Shown here in pieces: positions 9,967-18,718 of a stretch of DNA of 64,000 bases; position 1 is the stretch's first letter; the number at the start of each line of letters is the position of its first letter. The DNA comes from JAGVSZ01 sp019137045 (GTDB lineage: Bacteria > Pseudomonadota > Gammaproteobacteria > Burkholderiales > SG8-39): NCBI GenBank assembly GCA_046347635.1, contig JAXMFT010000010.1, forward strand, positions 1 through 64,000, read 5' to 3'. The notes below the pieces were generated by a model, which saw only the letters and a list, made by a program, of their open reading frames with translations, had not been told where the DNA came from and did no database searches. Position numbers and translations under genes: made by a program.

Positions 9967-10155
9967 TCAGCGCCGGCCGCTCCGCCCCCAGGCGTAGCGG
10001 ATGAAGCGCTGCCAGCGGCTCTGCTGCTGCGCGAGCGGATTGCCGGTTTTCCGGGTGGCGCGATGGCGCTCGACGCTCTTCTTCACCTGCTCGTGGATCT
10101 GGCGGATCGTCAGGCCGCCCGGGCCTTTCAGCTGGTCGGGATCGTCGTTCGACAT
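9967..10155 (-). CDS. Hypothetical small basic protein
   Basis: This frame encodes 62 residues starting MSNDDPDQLKGPGGLTIRQI, rich in Lys/Arg/Gln (VKKSVERHRATRKTGNP, then WQRFIRYAWGRSGRR at the end). It lies convergent with the MFS-acyltransferase gene and divergent from aroC, whose start is 71 bp away. It has no signal peptide or membrane segment. I do not recognise a named family. Its support is position (it fills the gap exactly), a normal ATG and plausible codon use. Confidence 0.6.
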   Translation of the reverse strand: MSNDDPDQLKGPGGLTIRQIHEQVKKSVERHRATRKTGNPLAQQQSRWQRFIRYAWGRSGRR

Positions 10156-10226
10156 GGATGCCGTGCCGGAAAGTCGGCCGATACCCCTATGCTAAACTCG
10201 ATCGCACCCTCGCGCGGCACGGTGCG

Positions 10227-11327
10227 ATGTCAGGAAACACCCTCGGCAAGCTGTTCTGCGTGACCTCGTTCGGCGAGAGTCACGGCCCGGCCTACGGCGG
10301 CGTCGTCGACGGCTGTCCGCCCGGCCTCGCGCTCGACGCGAGCGACATCCAGCAGGAGCTCGACCGGCGCAAGCCCGGCACCTCGCGCCACGTCACGCAG
10401 CGCCGCGAGTCCGACACCATCGAAATTCTCTCGGGTGTGTTCGAGGGCAGGACGACCGGAACGGCGATCGGCTTCCTGATCCGCAACGAGGATCAGCGCA
10501 GCAAGGACTACGCCGCGCTCGCCGACACGTTCCGTCCCGGGCACGCGGACTACACCTACTGGCAGAAGTACGGCGTGCGCGACCCGCGCGGCGGCGGTCG
10601 CGCCTCCGCGCGCGAGACCATGGTGCGCGTGGCCGCCGGCGCAATCGCGCGCAAGTGGCTGCGCGAGCACCACGGCGTGGTGATCCGCGGACACATGACT
10701 CAGCTCGGTCCGATCGAGATCCCGTTCCGCGCCTGGGACGAGGTAGGCCAGAATGCGTTCTTCGCCGCCAACCTGGAGATCGTCCCGCAGCTCGAGGCCT
10801 TCATGGACGAGCTGCGCGCGGCGGGCGATTCGGTCGGCGCGCGCATCAACGTCGTGGCCGAGGGCGTGCCGCCCGGCTGGGGCGAGCCGGTGTACGACCG
10901 GCTCGACGCCGATATCGCCTACGCGATGATGGGCATCAACGCGGTGAAAGGCGTCGAGATCGGCGCGGGGTTCGCTGCGATCGCCCAGCGCGGCAGCGAG
11001 CACGGTGACGAGCTGACACCCGAGGGCTTCCTCTCGAACAACGCCGGCGGGACGCTCGGCGGCATCTCGAGCGGACAGGACGTCGTGGTGAGTCTCGCGC
11101 TCAAGCCGACCTCGAGCATTCGCATCCCGCGGCGCTCGATCGACAAGCACGGCAATCCGGTGAAGGTGGAGACAACGGGTCGTCACGACCCGTGCGTGGG
11201 CATTCGTGCGACGCCGATCGCCGAGGCGATGCTCGCGCTCGTGCTGATGGACCACGCGTTGCGCCACCGCGCCCAGTGCGCGGGTGTGAGCACGCCGACG
11301 CCGCGGCTGCGCGACCGGCGGCGCTGA
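10227..11327 (+). CDS. aroC: Chorismate synthase
   Basis: This 366-residue enzyme converts 5-enolpyruvylshikimate-3-phosphate to chorismate, the branch point to aromatic amino acids and folate, using reduced FMN. Family signatures are clear: SFGESHGPAYGGVVDGCPPGL at the N-terminus (catalytic histidine at about 19), RPGHADYTYWQKYG near 108-121 followed by DPRGGGRASARETMVRVAAGA, and GGISSGQDVVVSLALKPTSS late in the chain. The ATG at 10227 gives the standard MSGNTLGKLF start; an upstream in-frame ATG at 10158 adds unrelated sequence. Downstream genes lie on the opposite strand. Confidence 0.98.
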   Translation: MSGNTLGKLFCVTSFGESHGPAYGGVVDGCPPGLALDASDIQQELDRRKPGTSRHVTQRRESDTIEILSGVFEGRTTGTAIGFLIRNEDQRSKDYAALADTFRPGHADYTYWQKYGVRDPRGGGRASARETMVRVAAGAIARKWLREHHGVVIRGHMTQLGPIEIPFRAWDEVGQNAFFAANLEIVPQLEAFMDELRAAGDSVGARINVVAEGVPPGWGEPVYDRLDADIAYAMMGINAVKGVEIGAGFAAIAQRGSEHGDELTPEGFLSNNAGGTLGGISSGQDVVVSLALKPTSSIRIPRRSIDKHGNPVKVETTGRHDPCVGIRATPIAEAMLALVLMDHALRHRAQCAGVSTPTPRLRDRRR

Positions 11328-11340
11328 GCCCGCCGCGCGC

Positions 11341-12942
11341 CTAGGAGCCGCCCGGCGCGGCCGCCTTTGCGACCGCGAGGTAGGCGCGCAGCAGCCGCAG
11401 GTCGAGATCGAGCCCGAGGCGCGCCGCGTCCGCGGAATGGCGGTCCCACGCCGCTTGCGCCTGGTCGAGCTTCCCGAGCACGATGTTTCCTGCGAGCGAT
11501 GCGCGCAGGAGAAACTGCTTGTGGGTGGAGGAGAGCTCGCGTCCGTGCGCGAGGAGCCCGTCGGCGTGCGCCGCCATCGCCGCGGCGTCGCGCCGGCCGA
11601 CCGCGCGGAACAGCGCCACCCACGCGCGGTCGTCCTGCTCCAGCCGCCTGAAGCAGGGCGCGCTCTCGAAGCGCGCCCAGATCGCGTCGGCCTCGGCAGC
11701 GTCCAGCGTGGAGTTCAGCGTTCGCGCCACCGGGAGGAGCGCCTGCACCCAGACGTCGAAGCTCTTCGCGTCGACGCAGTCCAGCCCGCGCATCTTCGAG
11801 AGCTCGAGGTTCTTCTCGAGGTCGGTCCGGATGCCGACCGGCAACGGCCGCTCGGCGGCGAGATAGAAGTCGCGCGCATAGCGCGCCCGGCGCGCGGCCT
11901 CGATCCGGTCGAGGAACTCGTCGCCGTCGTACGACAGCGGCCGTATTACGTGCCTGCGGCTCTCGAGCATGGCGACGAGCGGCACGCCTCCGGACCCGAT
12001 GCGCGTGATCTCGCCCGCACCGGTCTGCAGGAAGCGGTGCTTCGCGGCGTTGAGGTCGAGGTACGGGAAGTAGTCGGAGTTGGCCGGCACGCCGTACGAG
12101 AGGAACAGCGGGTGCAGGGAGGCCCGCCCGCCGATGCGGCGCACGTCGAGGTCGCCGATGCGCTGCACGTGCACCTTGCGCAGCTCGGCGGCGACGCCGG
12201 GCATCCGGAAGACGTCGTGGAGCGGCCGCGCCAGCGTCTCCGCGTCGCCCGCCACGATCAGCAGGTCGGAGTCGGTCGCCGCGTAGATCGCGTAGTCGGG
12301 AAAGTTCTCGGCGAGCGCGCGCAGCACCGAGGCGACCAGGCTGATGTCGATCTCGTAGAGCTGGAACCACTGCACCATCACCCCGCCGGGGTTCAGGTAG
12401 CGGCGCACGTGGCGGTAGAACTCGGTGGTGAACAGGCTCGAGACGCCGCTCACCCAGGGGTTCGACGGCTCGCTCACGATGATGTCGTAGCGCTCGTTGT
12501 GGGTCGAGAAGTAGGTCTTTGCGTCGTCGAAGACGATGCGGCTGCGCGGGTCGGCGAAGGCGTTCGCGTTGCGCGCCGCGAACGCGCGCGACGCCTCCGC
12601 CATCGCCGGCTCGATCTCGATCGTGTCCACGCGCTCGAGCGTCGTCGCGGCGAGCATCGTGTGGGTGGTCAGCCCGGTGCCGATGCCGATGATCGCGACG
12701 CGCTTCGCGTCCGGCCGGATGGCGAGCGGCAGCGCCGCGGTGAGCACCATGGTGACCTCGTCCGAGATGCGCGCGCCCTCCTCGAGGTTGATCGCGCCGT
12801 CGGACTTGCCGTTGGTGCGCAGGCTGAGCCCCTCGCGGAACTGCATCAGGCTCACCGAGGTCGTCTTCCCGTCGCGGTAGTACTTGAGCTCCGCGTCCTG
12901 CGCGGTGTAGAGGTCGCCGCGGCGAAACACGCCGGAGGCCAT
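11341..12942 (-). CDS. Spermidine synthase-like methyltransferase-fold domain (C-terminal piece of a frame-broken gene)
   Basis: This 533-residue frame carries a Rossmann methyltransferase-like fold with the nucleotide-binding motif GIGTGLTTH at about 95-103, an acidic residue after the next strand (VDTIEIEP), and DDAKTYF and SEPSNPW motifs typical of polyamine aminopropyltransferases. About 200 residues follow with no clear domain. In the family, aminopropyl groups are moved from decarboxylated SAM. In membrane-fused homologues this domain follows an MFS-like membrane part, exactly as found just upstream on the same strand (13312-14502). The two pieces are therefore read as one gene split by frameshifts between about 12950 and 13365; the ATG at 12942 is probably not the real start. 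Confidence 0.8.
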   Translation of the reverse strand: MASGVFRRGDLYTAQDAELKYYRDGKTTSVSLMQFREGLSLRTNGKSDGAINLEEGARISDEVTMVLTAALPLAIRPDAKRVAIIGIGTGLTTHTMLAATTLERVDTIEIEPAMAEASRAFAARNANAFADPRSRIVFDDAKTYFSTHNERYDIIVSEPSNPWVSGVSSLFTTEFYRHVRRYLNPGGVMVQWFQLYEIDISLVASVLRALAENFPDYAIYAATDSDLLIVAGDAETLARPLHDVFRMPGVAAELRKVHVQRIGDLDVRRIGGRASLHPLFLSYGVPANSDYFPYLDLNAAKHRFLQTGAGEITRIGSGGVPLVAMLESRRHVIRPLSYDGDEFLDRIEAARRARYARDFYLAAERPLPVGIRTDLEKNLELSKMRGLDCVDAKSFDVWVQALLPVARTLNSTLDAAEADAIWARFESAPCFRRLEQDDRAWVALFRAVGRRDAAAMAAHADGLLAHGRELSSTHKQFLLRASLAGNIVLGKLDQAQAAWDRHSADAARLGLDLDLRLLRAYLAVAKAAAPGGS

Positions 12943-13365
12943 CCGGTACGGGTCGATGCACCGCGAACGCGAGGACGACGAGCAACGCGGCGATCGAGAC
13001 GATCGTCGCGCCCAGCGTCAGGCCCGCCGCAGGCTGCCCTCGCTGCTGCAAGGCGGCCGCGCCGCGCAACGACCCCCGCGATCGCGAGCCGCCAGAGAGC
13101 ACGAGCCCCAGGCCGACGTCGACGAGCGCGCCCGCCACGATCAGCCCCTTGAGGCCGAGCAGCGGCATCCGTGGCCACCACGCCCACGATCGCGCCCAGC
13201 GTGTTCGCGGCGTACACCGCGCCAGGATCGAGCGCTCGCCGTGCCCGGCGCCGAGCAGCGCGTGCGATGAGCGGCAGCGTCATGCCCGCACAGCGAACGT
13301 CGCCGGCAGCATCACCGGCGAGCGCCATGCCGTGGCTCGCGATCAGGAAGAGCCGTAGCCCTCGC
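12943..13365 (-). other. Frame-damaged linker of the fused spermidine synthase gene
   Basis: Between the two readable pieces the homologous sequence continues but switches frame several times. One frame shows VYAANTLGAIVGVVA (about 13210-13255). Another shows GLKGLIVAGALVDVGLGLVLS (about 13100-13160) and LTLGATIVSIAALLVVLAFAV (about 12960-13030). These are membrane segments expected in this part of the family. No single frame spans the stretch, so at least two or three indels are needed. Consensus error is the simplest explanation. Confidence 0.7.
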
Positions 13366-14502
13366 ATCGGTCTTCGCGGTCCCGCGGATCACGAGCGCCA
13401 TCAGGTCGAACAGGCCGGAGTAGACCGGGAGCGTGGCGAGCGCGAGCAGGCCCATCGCCACCTGCACGATGCCGAGGAACCGCAGCGGCTCCGGGGTCCG
13501 GTCGATGCGGCTCCGGACCCAGAGCCCGCCGAGGGCGAGGCCGAGGATGAAGGCCGACAGCATCAGCTCGAACGAGTGCGTCGCCGCGCCGAGCACCAGC
13601 GTGAGCATGCGGATCCAGCCGATCTCGTAGACGAACGACGCCGTGCCGGTGAGGAACGCCACCGCGAGCATGAGCCGCCAGGGCGCGTCGCCGCCGCTGC
13701 GGGTCTCGACGCGGCGGGCGAGCGTCGCGGCCGCGGCGCGCTCCGGCGAGGGATCGCGCCCGGGAGCGAGCGCCCAGACGACGGCCGCGAGCGCGAGGTT
13801 GACGATGCCCGCCGCCCGGATCGTTCCCGGCAGTCCGAGCGCGTCGATCAGCACGAAGCCGCTCGCGAGCACACCGAGCGCGGCGCCCAGGCTGTTGGTG
13901 AAGTAGAGGAGCGCAAGCGCCTCGCCCGGCCGCTCGGGGTGGCGGCGCAGCAGGCCCGCGCTCATGAGCGGGAACGTCATGCCGAGCGCCACCGACTGCG
14001 GCAGGATCATCAGGCCGGCCAGCGCCCACTTGAACGCCCCCGCTGCGGTGTCGCTCCCGAACGCGGGCAGGATCGACTCGTAGGACGCGTCCGTCGCGGC
14101 GACGAACAGCGGGTGGAAGGCGAGCGCGGCGAGGCCGATCAGCGCCTCGACGAGCGCGTAGCCGCGCAGCAGGTTGGTCCAGCGGCGCGACAGCCGGCTC
14201 GTCGCCCAGCTGCCGAGCGCCATGCCGCCCATGAAGAGCGCGAGTACGAGGGTCTGCGCGTAGGCCGCGTGCCCGAGGAAGAGCTTGAGATAGTGGCTCC
14301 AGATCGACTCGTAGATGAGCCCGGCGAACCCGGACAGGGTGAAGAGCAGGAACAGCAGCCCGCGGCGGTAGGTCGGGAGGACGGCCGGCGGAGCGGGCGT
14401 GGCGGACAAGCGGCTCGATTCGGTGCGTGGCGGCGGCGGCGCGGCGATTCTACGGGACCCGCCGCGGCGCGCAAAGCCGCGCGCGCGGGGATTGCGGCAC
14501 AA
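13312..14502 (-). CDS. Membrane (MFS-like) domain of the fused spermidine synthase (N-terminal piece)
   Basis: This 396-residue frame has about nine hydrophobic segments. It begins after a basic stretch with LLFLLFTLSGFAGLIYESIWSHYLKLFLG, an arrangement typical of membrane-embedded spermidine synthase-like proteins. The second bundle has TASFVYEIGWIRMLTLVLGA. The real start is uncertain: the ATG at 14502 adds about 30 low-complexity residues, and a TTG at 14409 sits closer to the conserved region. The frame stays homologous to about 13370, then is lost. Its first 93 bp overlap the upstream region of the divergent MFS gene, which favours the shorter start. Confidence 0.78.
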   Translation of the reverse strand: MCRNPRARGFARRGGSRRIAAPPPPRTESSRLSATPAPPAVLPTYRRGLLFLLFTLSGFAGLIYESIWSHYLKLFLGHAAYAQTLVLALFMGGMALGSWATSRLSRRWTNLLRGYALVEALIGLAALAFHPLFVAATDASYESILPAFGSDTAAGAFKWALAGLMILPQSVALGMTFPLMSAGLLRRHPERPGEALALLYFTNSLGAALGVLASGFVLIDALGLPGTIRAAGIVNLALAAVVWALAPGRDPSPERAAAATLARRVETRSGGDAPWRLMLAVAFLTGTASFVYEIGWIRMLTLVLGAATHSFELMLSAFILGLALGGLWVRSRIDRTPEPLRFLGIVQVAMGLLALATLPVYSGLFDLMALVIRGTAKTDARATALPDREPRHGARR

Positions 14503-14554
14503 TCGCCGTGAGAATCCTCCGGCGCCGCGCGCGGCGCGCTCCGGGCCGCATCGC

Positions 14555-15674
14555 GTGTCGCCATCGCCCCCCTTTCCGTACCGGCGCCTCGCCGCGCTCT
14601 ATTTCGGCTACTTCGTCCACATCGGGGCGTTCGCGCCGTATTTCTCGCTCTACCTGCAGTCGATCGGGCAGAGCGCGCTCCAGATCGGCCTCCTGTTCGC
14701 GCTCATGCAGCTGATGCGGATCGGGGCGCCGCACCTCTGGGCGGCGCTCGCCGACCGCCGCGGCTGGCGCGCGCGCCTGCTGCAGGCGACGCTCGCCGGC
14801 GCGCTCGCCGTCTTCGCGGGCGTCTTCGCGACCACGAGCTTCCCCGGGCTCGTCCTCGTGCTCGCCGGGTTCGCCTTCTTCACCAGCGCGACGATGCCGC
14901 TGCTCGACGCGATCACGCTCGCGGGACTGCGCGACCGCGTCGAGCGCTACGGCGGGATCCGGATGTGGGGCTCGATCGGGTTCATCGTCGCCGTGCTCGG
15001 CGCGGGTTGGCTGCTCGACCGGGTCGCCATCGCCAACCTGCGCTGGATCCTGGCCGTGGCGCTGGCGCTGACCTGCGCGCTCTCGCTCACGCTGCGGGAT
15101 GCGCCCGCGCCGGGCGCGGCCGTGCACGAGCCGGTCCTGCCCCTGCTCGTGCGGCGCGACGTCCTGGTGTTGCTGGCGGCGAACGTGCTGATGAACGTCG
15201 CGCACGGGCCGCTGTACGCGTTCTTCAGCATCTACCTCGCCCAGTCCGGGTACGGCACGACCGCGATCGGGGTGCTGTGGTCCCTGGGGGTCGTGGCCGA
15301 GATCGCCATCTTCCTCGCCGCCCTGGCGTGGATGAAGCGCTTCGCGGCGGTGGGACATCCTGATCGCGACGCTCGGCGTCGTGCGCTTCGCGCTCATCGC
15401 CTGGGCGCAGGAGTCGCCATCGCGGCTGGTCTTCGCCCAGGCGCTGCACGCGGCGACGTTCGGCAGCGCCGCCACGTCGCCTCCGTGGCGCTCGTCAACC
15501 AGTGGTTCTCGGGCGCCCGGCAGGTGCGCGGGCAGGCCGTCTACCTCGCGGCGGCGTTCGGGTTCGGCGGGTTCGTCGGCGCCTGCGAGCGGCGCGGCGT
15601 GGGAGCCGCTCGGTCCGCGATGGACGCGTACACTGGCGCGGCGCGGCCGCGCTCGGGCTCCGTCCTGCCCTTAA
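14555..15674 (+). pseudogene. MFS transporter, HcaT/MFS_1-like, broken by frameshifts
   Basis: From GTG at 14555 the first about 265 residues read as an intact MFS half and more: YFGYFVHIGAFAPYFSLYLQ, RIGAPHLWAALADRRGWR, then GGIRMWGSIGFIVAVLGAGW. This resembles MFS_1-like carriers such as the 3-phenylpropionate transporter. Homology then moves frame near 15350 (RFALIAWAQE), again near 15475 (ALVNQWFSGARQVRGQAVYLAAAFG), and again near 15590, ending at a TAA (15672-15674) that abuts a 16-base poly(A). At least three indels are needed. It is divergent from the spermidine synthase-like gene. The substrate is unknown. It may be intact in the real genome. Confidence 0.75.
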
Positions 15675-15688
15675 AAAAAAAAAAAAAA
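15673..15688. repeat. Poly(A) run of 16 bases
   Basis: Sixteen consecutive A residues lie in an otherwise about 70% GC sequence, at the 3' end of the broken MFS gene and before the broken M48 gene. On the plus strand it is preceded by two T residues and followed by GG. It has no hairpin upstream and so does not look like a terminator on either strand. It lies in the centre of the most frame-damaged part of the window and may be an assembly or consensus artefact. Confidence 0.95.
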
Positions 15689-15794
15689 GGTGCACGCGGC
15701 GCTGCTGCGGCACGCGCCCGGGTCAACTCCGGTAGCGGATGCACGCGTTCATCCCGCTCGTGGGAAGGAGATCGACGCCCTCGTCCGCTCGAGG

Positions 15795-16576
15795 ATGCTC
15801 GCCGCGGCGCTCGCCGCGGCGTTTCGTCGGCGCCTGCACCACCGTCAAGACGACGCAATCCGGCGCGGTCGGGGTCGATCGCTCGCAGGCCATGCTGGTG
15901 TCCTCGCGCGAGGTCAACCGCTCGGCCGAGAAGCAGTACGCGCAGGCGATCGGGCAGGCGCAGCAGAAGGGCGCGCTCAACCGCAACCCGGCCGAGACCG
16001 AGCGGGGTGCGCGATCGCCAAGCGCCTCATTCCGCAGACCGCCGTCTTCCGGCCTGACGCGGTCGGGTGGCGCTGGGAGGTGAACGTGATCGCCTCGACC
16101 ACGCTCAACGCGTGGTGCATGCCGGGCGGGAAGATCGGGATCTACAGCGGCTGATCGAGCGGCTCAAGCTCGACGACGAGATCGCCGCGACTGGGCTACG
16201 AGATCGCGCACGAGTTGCGCGAGCAGCGCGCGCGAGCGCATCTCGCAGCAGCTCGCGACCAGCACGATGATCGGGATCGGCGCCGCCGCCGGCCGGCAGC
16301 AGGCCGGGCGGACCTCGGCAACCTCGTGGCGCAGGTCACCTTCACGCTGCCGAATTCGCGCACCCACGAGATCGAGGCCGACCGGATCGGGGTCGAGCCG
16401 CGGCGCGCGCGCCGGCTACGACCGCGCGCGGCGGTGAGCGTGTGCAGAAGATGGCCAAGGCGAGCGACGGCGGACCGCCGCAGTTCCTCTCCACCCACTC
16501 CGTCGCCCGAGAATCGCATCAAGGATCTCGAGGTCTACGCGCAGCGGTGATGCCGCTCTACCTGGCGGGGGGGTAG
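15795..16576 (+). pseudogene. M48 family metalloprotease lipoprotein (LoiP/YggG-like), broken by frameshifts
   Basis: Joined across frames, the product starts with a lipoprotein signal (MLAAALAAAF, then VGACTTVKTT after a shift near 15826). It continues SREVNRSAEKQYAQAIGQAQQKGALN, then AIAKRLIPQTAVFRPDA, WEVNVIASTTLNAWCMPGGKIGIYSG, a zinc-site region read as YEIAHELREQ, NSRTHEIEADRIGVE, and a C-terminal FLSTHPS...ENRIKDLEVYAQR. This is the layout of periplasmic M48 peptidases. The zinc motif should begin with H (HEIAH) but reads Y, a one-base difference. At least four frame changes occur. The end is set at the TAG (16574-16576) following the last homologous frame. Confidence 0.75.
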
Positions 16577-16628
16577 GCACGCGGCAAGTAGGGAATCCGA
16601 ATCCGGCGGTTGTGCCGGGCCCGTTCGC

Positions 16629-16634
16629 TATAAT
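16629..16634 (+). promoter_or_regulatory. -10-like TATAAT upstream of leuC
   Basis: A perfect TATAAT lies 29 bp before the leuC start, in an otherwise GC-rich intergenic stretch. No -35 with proper spacing is obvious: TTGTGC at 16610-16615 is only 13 bp away, and this area may contain consensus errors. It is the likely promoter region of the leuCDB-asd run. Confidence 0.45.
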
Positions 16635-16663
16635 CACTTTCCCGGCGCTGGACGGCATCCCCG

Positions 16664-18058
16664 ATGGCATCGCTCGTGGCACCGCAGACCCTGTACGACA
16701 AGCTCTGGGCGAGCCACGTCGTGCACGCGGAGGAGCGACGGCACGACGCCCTTTACGTCGACCGGCACCTGGTGCACGAGGTGATCAGCCCGCAGGCCTA
16801 CGAGGGCCTGAAGCTCGCCGGGCGCAAGGTGTGGCGCGTCGACTCGGTGGTCGCCACCGCCGACCACAACACGCCGACCACGGCTGGAGCGCGGCATCGC
16901 CGGCATCGAGGACCCGACTTCGCGCCTGCAGGTCGAGACGCCGACGCGAACACCTGCGCGCACGGCGCGCGCGTACTTCCCCTTCCTCGATCGCAACCAG
17001 GGCATCGTGCACGTCATCGGCCCGGAGCAGGGCGCGACCCTGCCCGGCATGACGGTGGTCTGCGGCGACAGCCACACCAGCACCCACGGCGCCTTCGCCT
17101 GCCTCGCGCACGGCATCGGCACCTCCGAGGTCGAGCACGTTCTCGCGACCCAGACGCTGGTCGCGAAGAAATCCCGCAACATGCTCGTGCTGGTGGAGGG
17201 CGCGCTCGCGCGCGGCGTGACCGCGAAGGACGTGGCGCTCGCGATCATCGGCAAGGTCGGAACGGCCGGCGGCACCGGCTTCGCGATCGAGTACGGCGGG
17301 AGCGCGGTGCGGGCGCTGTCGATGGAAGGCCGCATGACCCTGTGCGAACATGTCGATCGAGGCGGGCGACGTGCTGCGGCATGATTGCGGTCGACGATCG
17401 CACCATCGAGTACCTGTACGGCCGCTGCGCCGCGGGCGATGCGCGCCGTCGCGCACTGGCGCACGCTATGCAGCGCGACGACGGCGCCAGGTTCGACCGC
17501 GAGGTGCGGCTGGCGGCGGCCGAGATCAAGCCGCAGGTCACCTGGGGCACTTCGCCCAGATAATCCTGCCGGTCGATGCGCGCGTTCCGACCCCGACCGG
17601 GAGAAGGACCCGTGCGGCGCGAAGGCATCGCCGCGCGCTCGCGTACATGGGCTTCAGGCCCAACATGCCGCTCACGAACATCCGGATCGACAAGGTGTTC
17701 ATCGGCTCGTGCACGAACTCGCGCATCGAGGATCTGCGCGCCGCGGCGGCGATCGTGCGCGGCCGGCACGGCGGGGTGACGCGCCGGTGCCATGGGGTCC
17801 GGCCGGTGAAGCGGCAGGCGGAGAAGGAGGGGCTCGACCGCGTCTTCAAGGACGCCGGCTTCGAGTGGCGCGAACTGCTCGATGCGCCGCCAGATGAACG
17901 CCGATCGCCTGGAGCCCGGCGAACGCTCGGCCTCGACGTCGAACCGGAACTTCGAGGGTCGTCAGGGCGCCGGCGGGCGCACCCATCTCGTCAGCCCCGA
18001 GATGGCCGCCGCGGCGGCGGTCGCCGGCCACTTCGTCGACGTGCGGCAGTGGCGCTGA
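16664..18058 (+). pseudogene. leuC: 3-isopropylmalate dehydratase large subunit, broken by frameshifts
   Basis: Together with LeuD, LeuC isomerises 2-isopropylmalate to 3-isopropylmalate using a 4Fe-4S cluster. Homology runs over the whole interval, about 465 codons, which is normal for LeuC. It starts MASLVAPQTLYDKLWASHVVH and ends AAAAAVAGHFVDVRQWR. Landmarks in different frames include GMTVVCGDSHTSTHGAFACLAHGIGTSEVEHVLATQT (frame of 17007), IAVDDRTIEYLYGR, FIGSCTNSRIEDLRAAAAIV (first cluster cysteine) and MNADRLEPGERSASTSNRNFEGRQG. At least six frame changes are needed, and the segment that should carry the CxxC cluster cysteines (about 17875-17890) is also corrupted. leuD and leuB downstream are intact. 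Consensus errors are the likelier explanation. Confidence 0.85.
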
Positions 18059-18071
18059 GCGCGAGGGCGCA

Positions 18072-18713
18072 ATGGAAAAATTCACCACGCTCAACGGTCT
18101 GGTCGCTCCGCTCGACAGAGCGAATGTCGACACCGACCAGATCATCCCCAAGCAGTTCCTGAAGTCGATCCGCCGCACCGGCTTCGGGCCGAACCTCTTC
18201 GATTCCTGGCGCTACCTGAACACGGGCGAGCCGGGCATGGACAACGCGCGGCGGCCGCTCAACCCGGACTTCGTCCTGAACCAGGCGCGCTACCAGGGGG
18301 CGTCGATCCTGGTCGCACGCGCGAATTTCGGCTGCGGGTCCTCGCGCGAGCACGCCCCCTGGGCGCTGCTCGACTTTGGCTTCCGGTGCGTGATCGCGCC
18401 TTCGTACGGCGACATTTTCTTCAACAACTGCTTCAAGAACGGGCTCCTGCCGGTGGTGCTGACGCAGGCCGAGGTGGAGCGCCTCTTCCACGACGTCGCG
18501 GCGTTTCCCGGCTTCCGGCTGACCGTCGACCTCGCGCAGCAGCTCGTCTCGTACCCGGACGCGAGCCGCGCCTTCCGCTTCGAGATCGACCCGTTCCGCA
18601 AGCTCTGCCTGCTCGAAGGGCTGGACGAGATCGGGCTCACGCTGCGGCACTCGGACAAGATCCATGCGTTCGAGGAGCGCCGCAGGGCCGAGCAGCCGTG
18701 GCTCTTCGGGTGA
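18072..18713 (+). CDS. leuD: 3-isopropylmalate dehydratase small subunit
   Basis: This 213-residue protein is the swivelling domain of isopropylmalate isomerase, leucine pathway. Family signatures are FTTLNGLVAPLDRANVDTDQIIPKQFLK at the N-terminus, ILVARANFGCGSSREHAPWALLDFGF mid-chain and the FFNNCFKNGLLP segment. The length is typical. It starts 14 bp after the leuC stop and ends 5 bp before leuB, so the three are an operon. Confidence 0.98.
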   Translation: MEKFTTLNGLVAPLDRANVDTDQIIPKQFLKSIRRTGFGPNLFDSWRYLNTGEPGMDNARRPLNPDFVLNQARYQGASILVARANFGCGSSREHAPWALLDFGFRCVIAPSYGDIFFNNCFKNGLLPVVLTQAEVERLFHDVAAFPGFRLTVDLAQQLVSYPDASRAFRFEIDPFRKLCLLEGLDEIGLTLRHSDKIHAFEERRRAEQPWLFG

Positions 18714-18718
18714 CGCCG

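Noticed and set aside
15673..15688. Poly(A)/poly(T) run as a minus-strand terminator
   Set aside because: No stem-loop precedes the T-run on the minus strand, and no minus-strand gene ends there.
16664..18058. leuC as a genuine pseudogene causing leucine auxotrophy
   Set aside because: The intact leuD and leuB next to it and the shared damage in unrelated neighbours favour consensus error, though read data would be needed to settle it.
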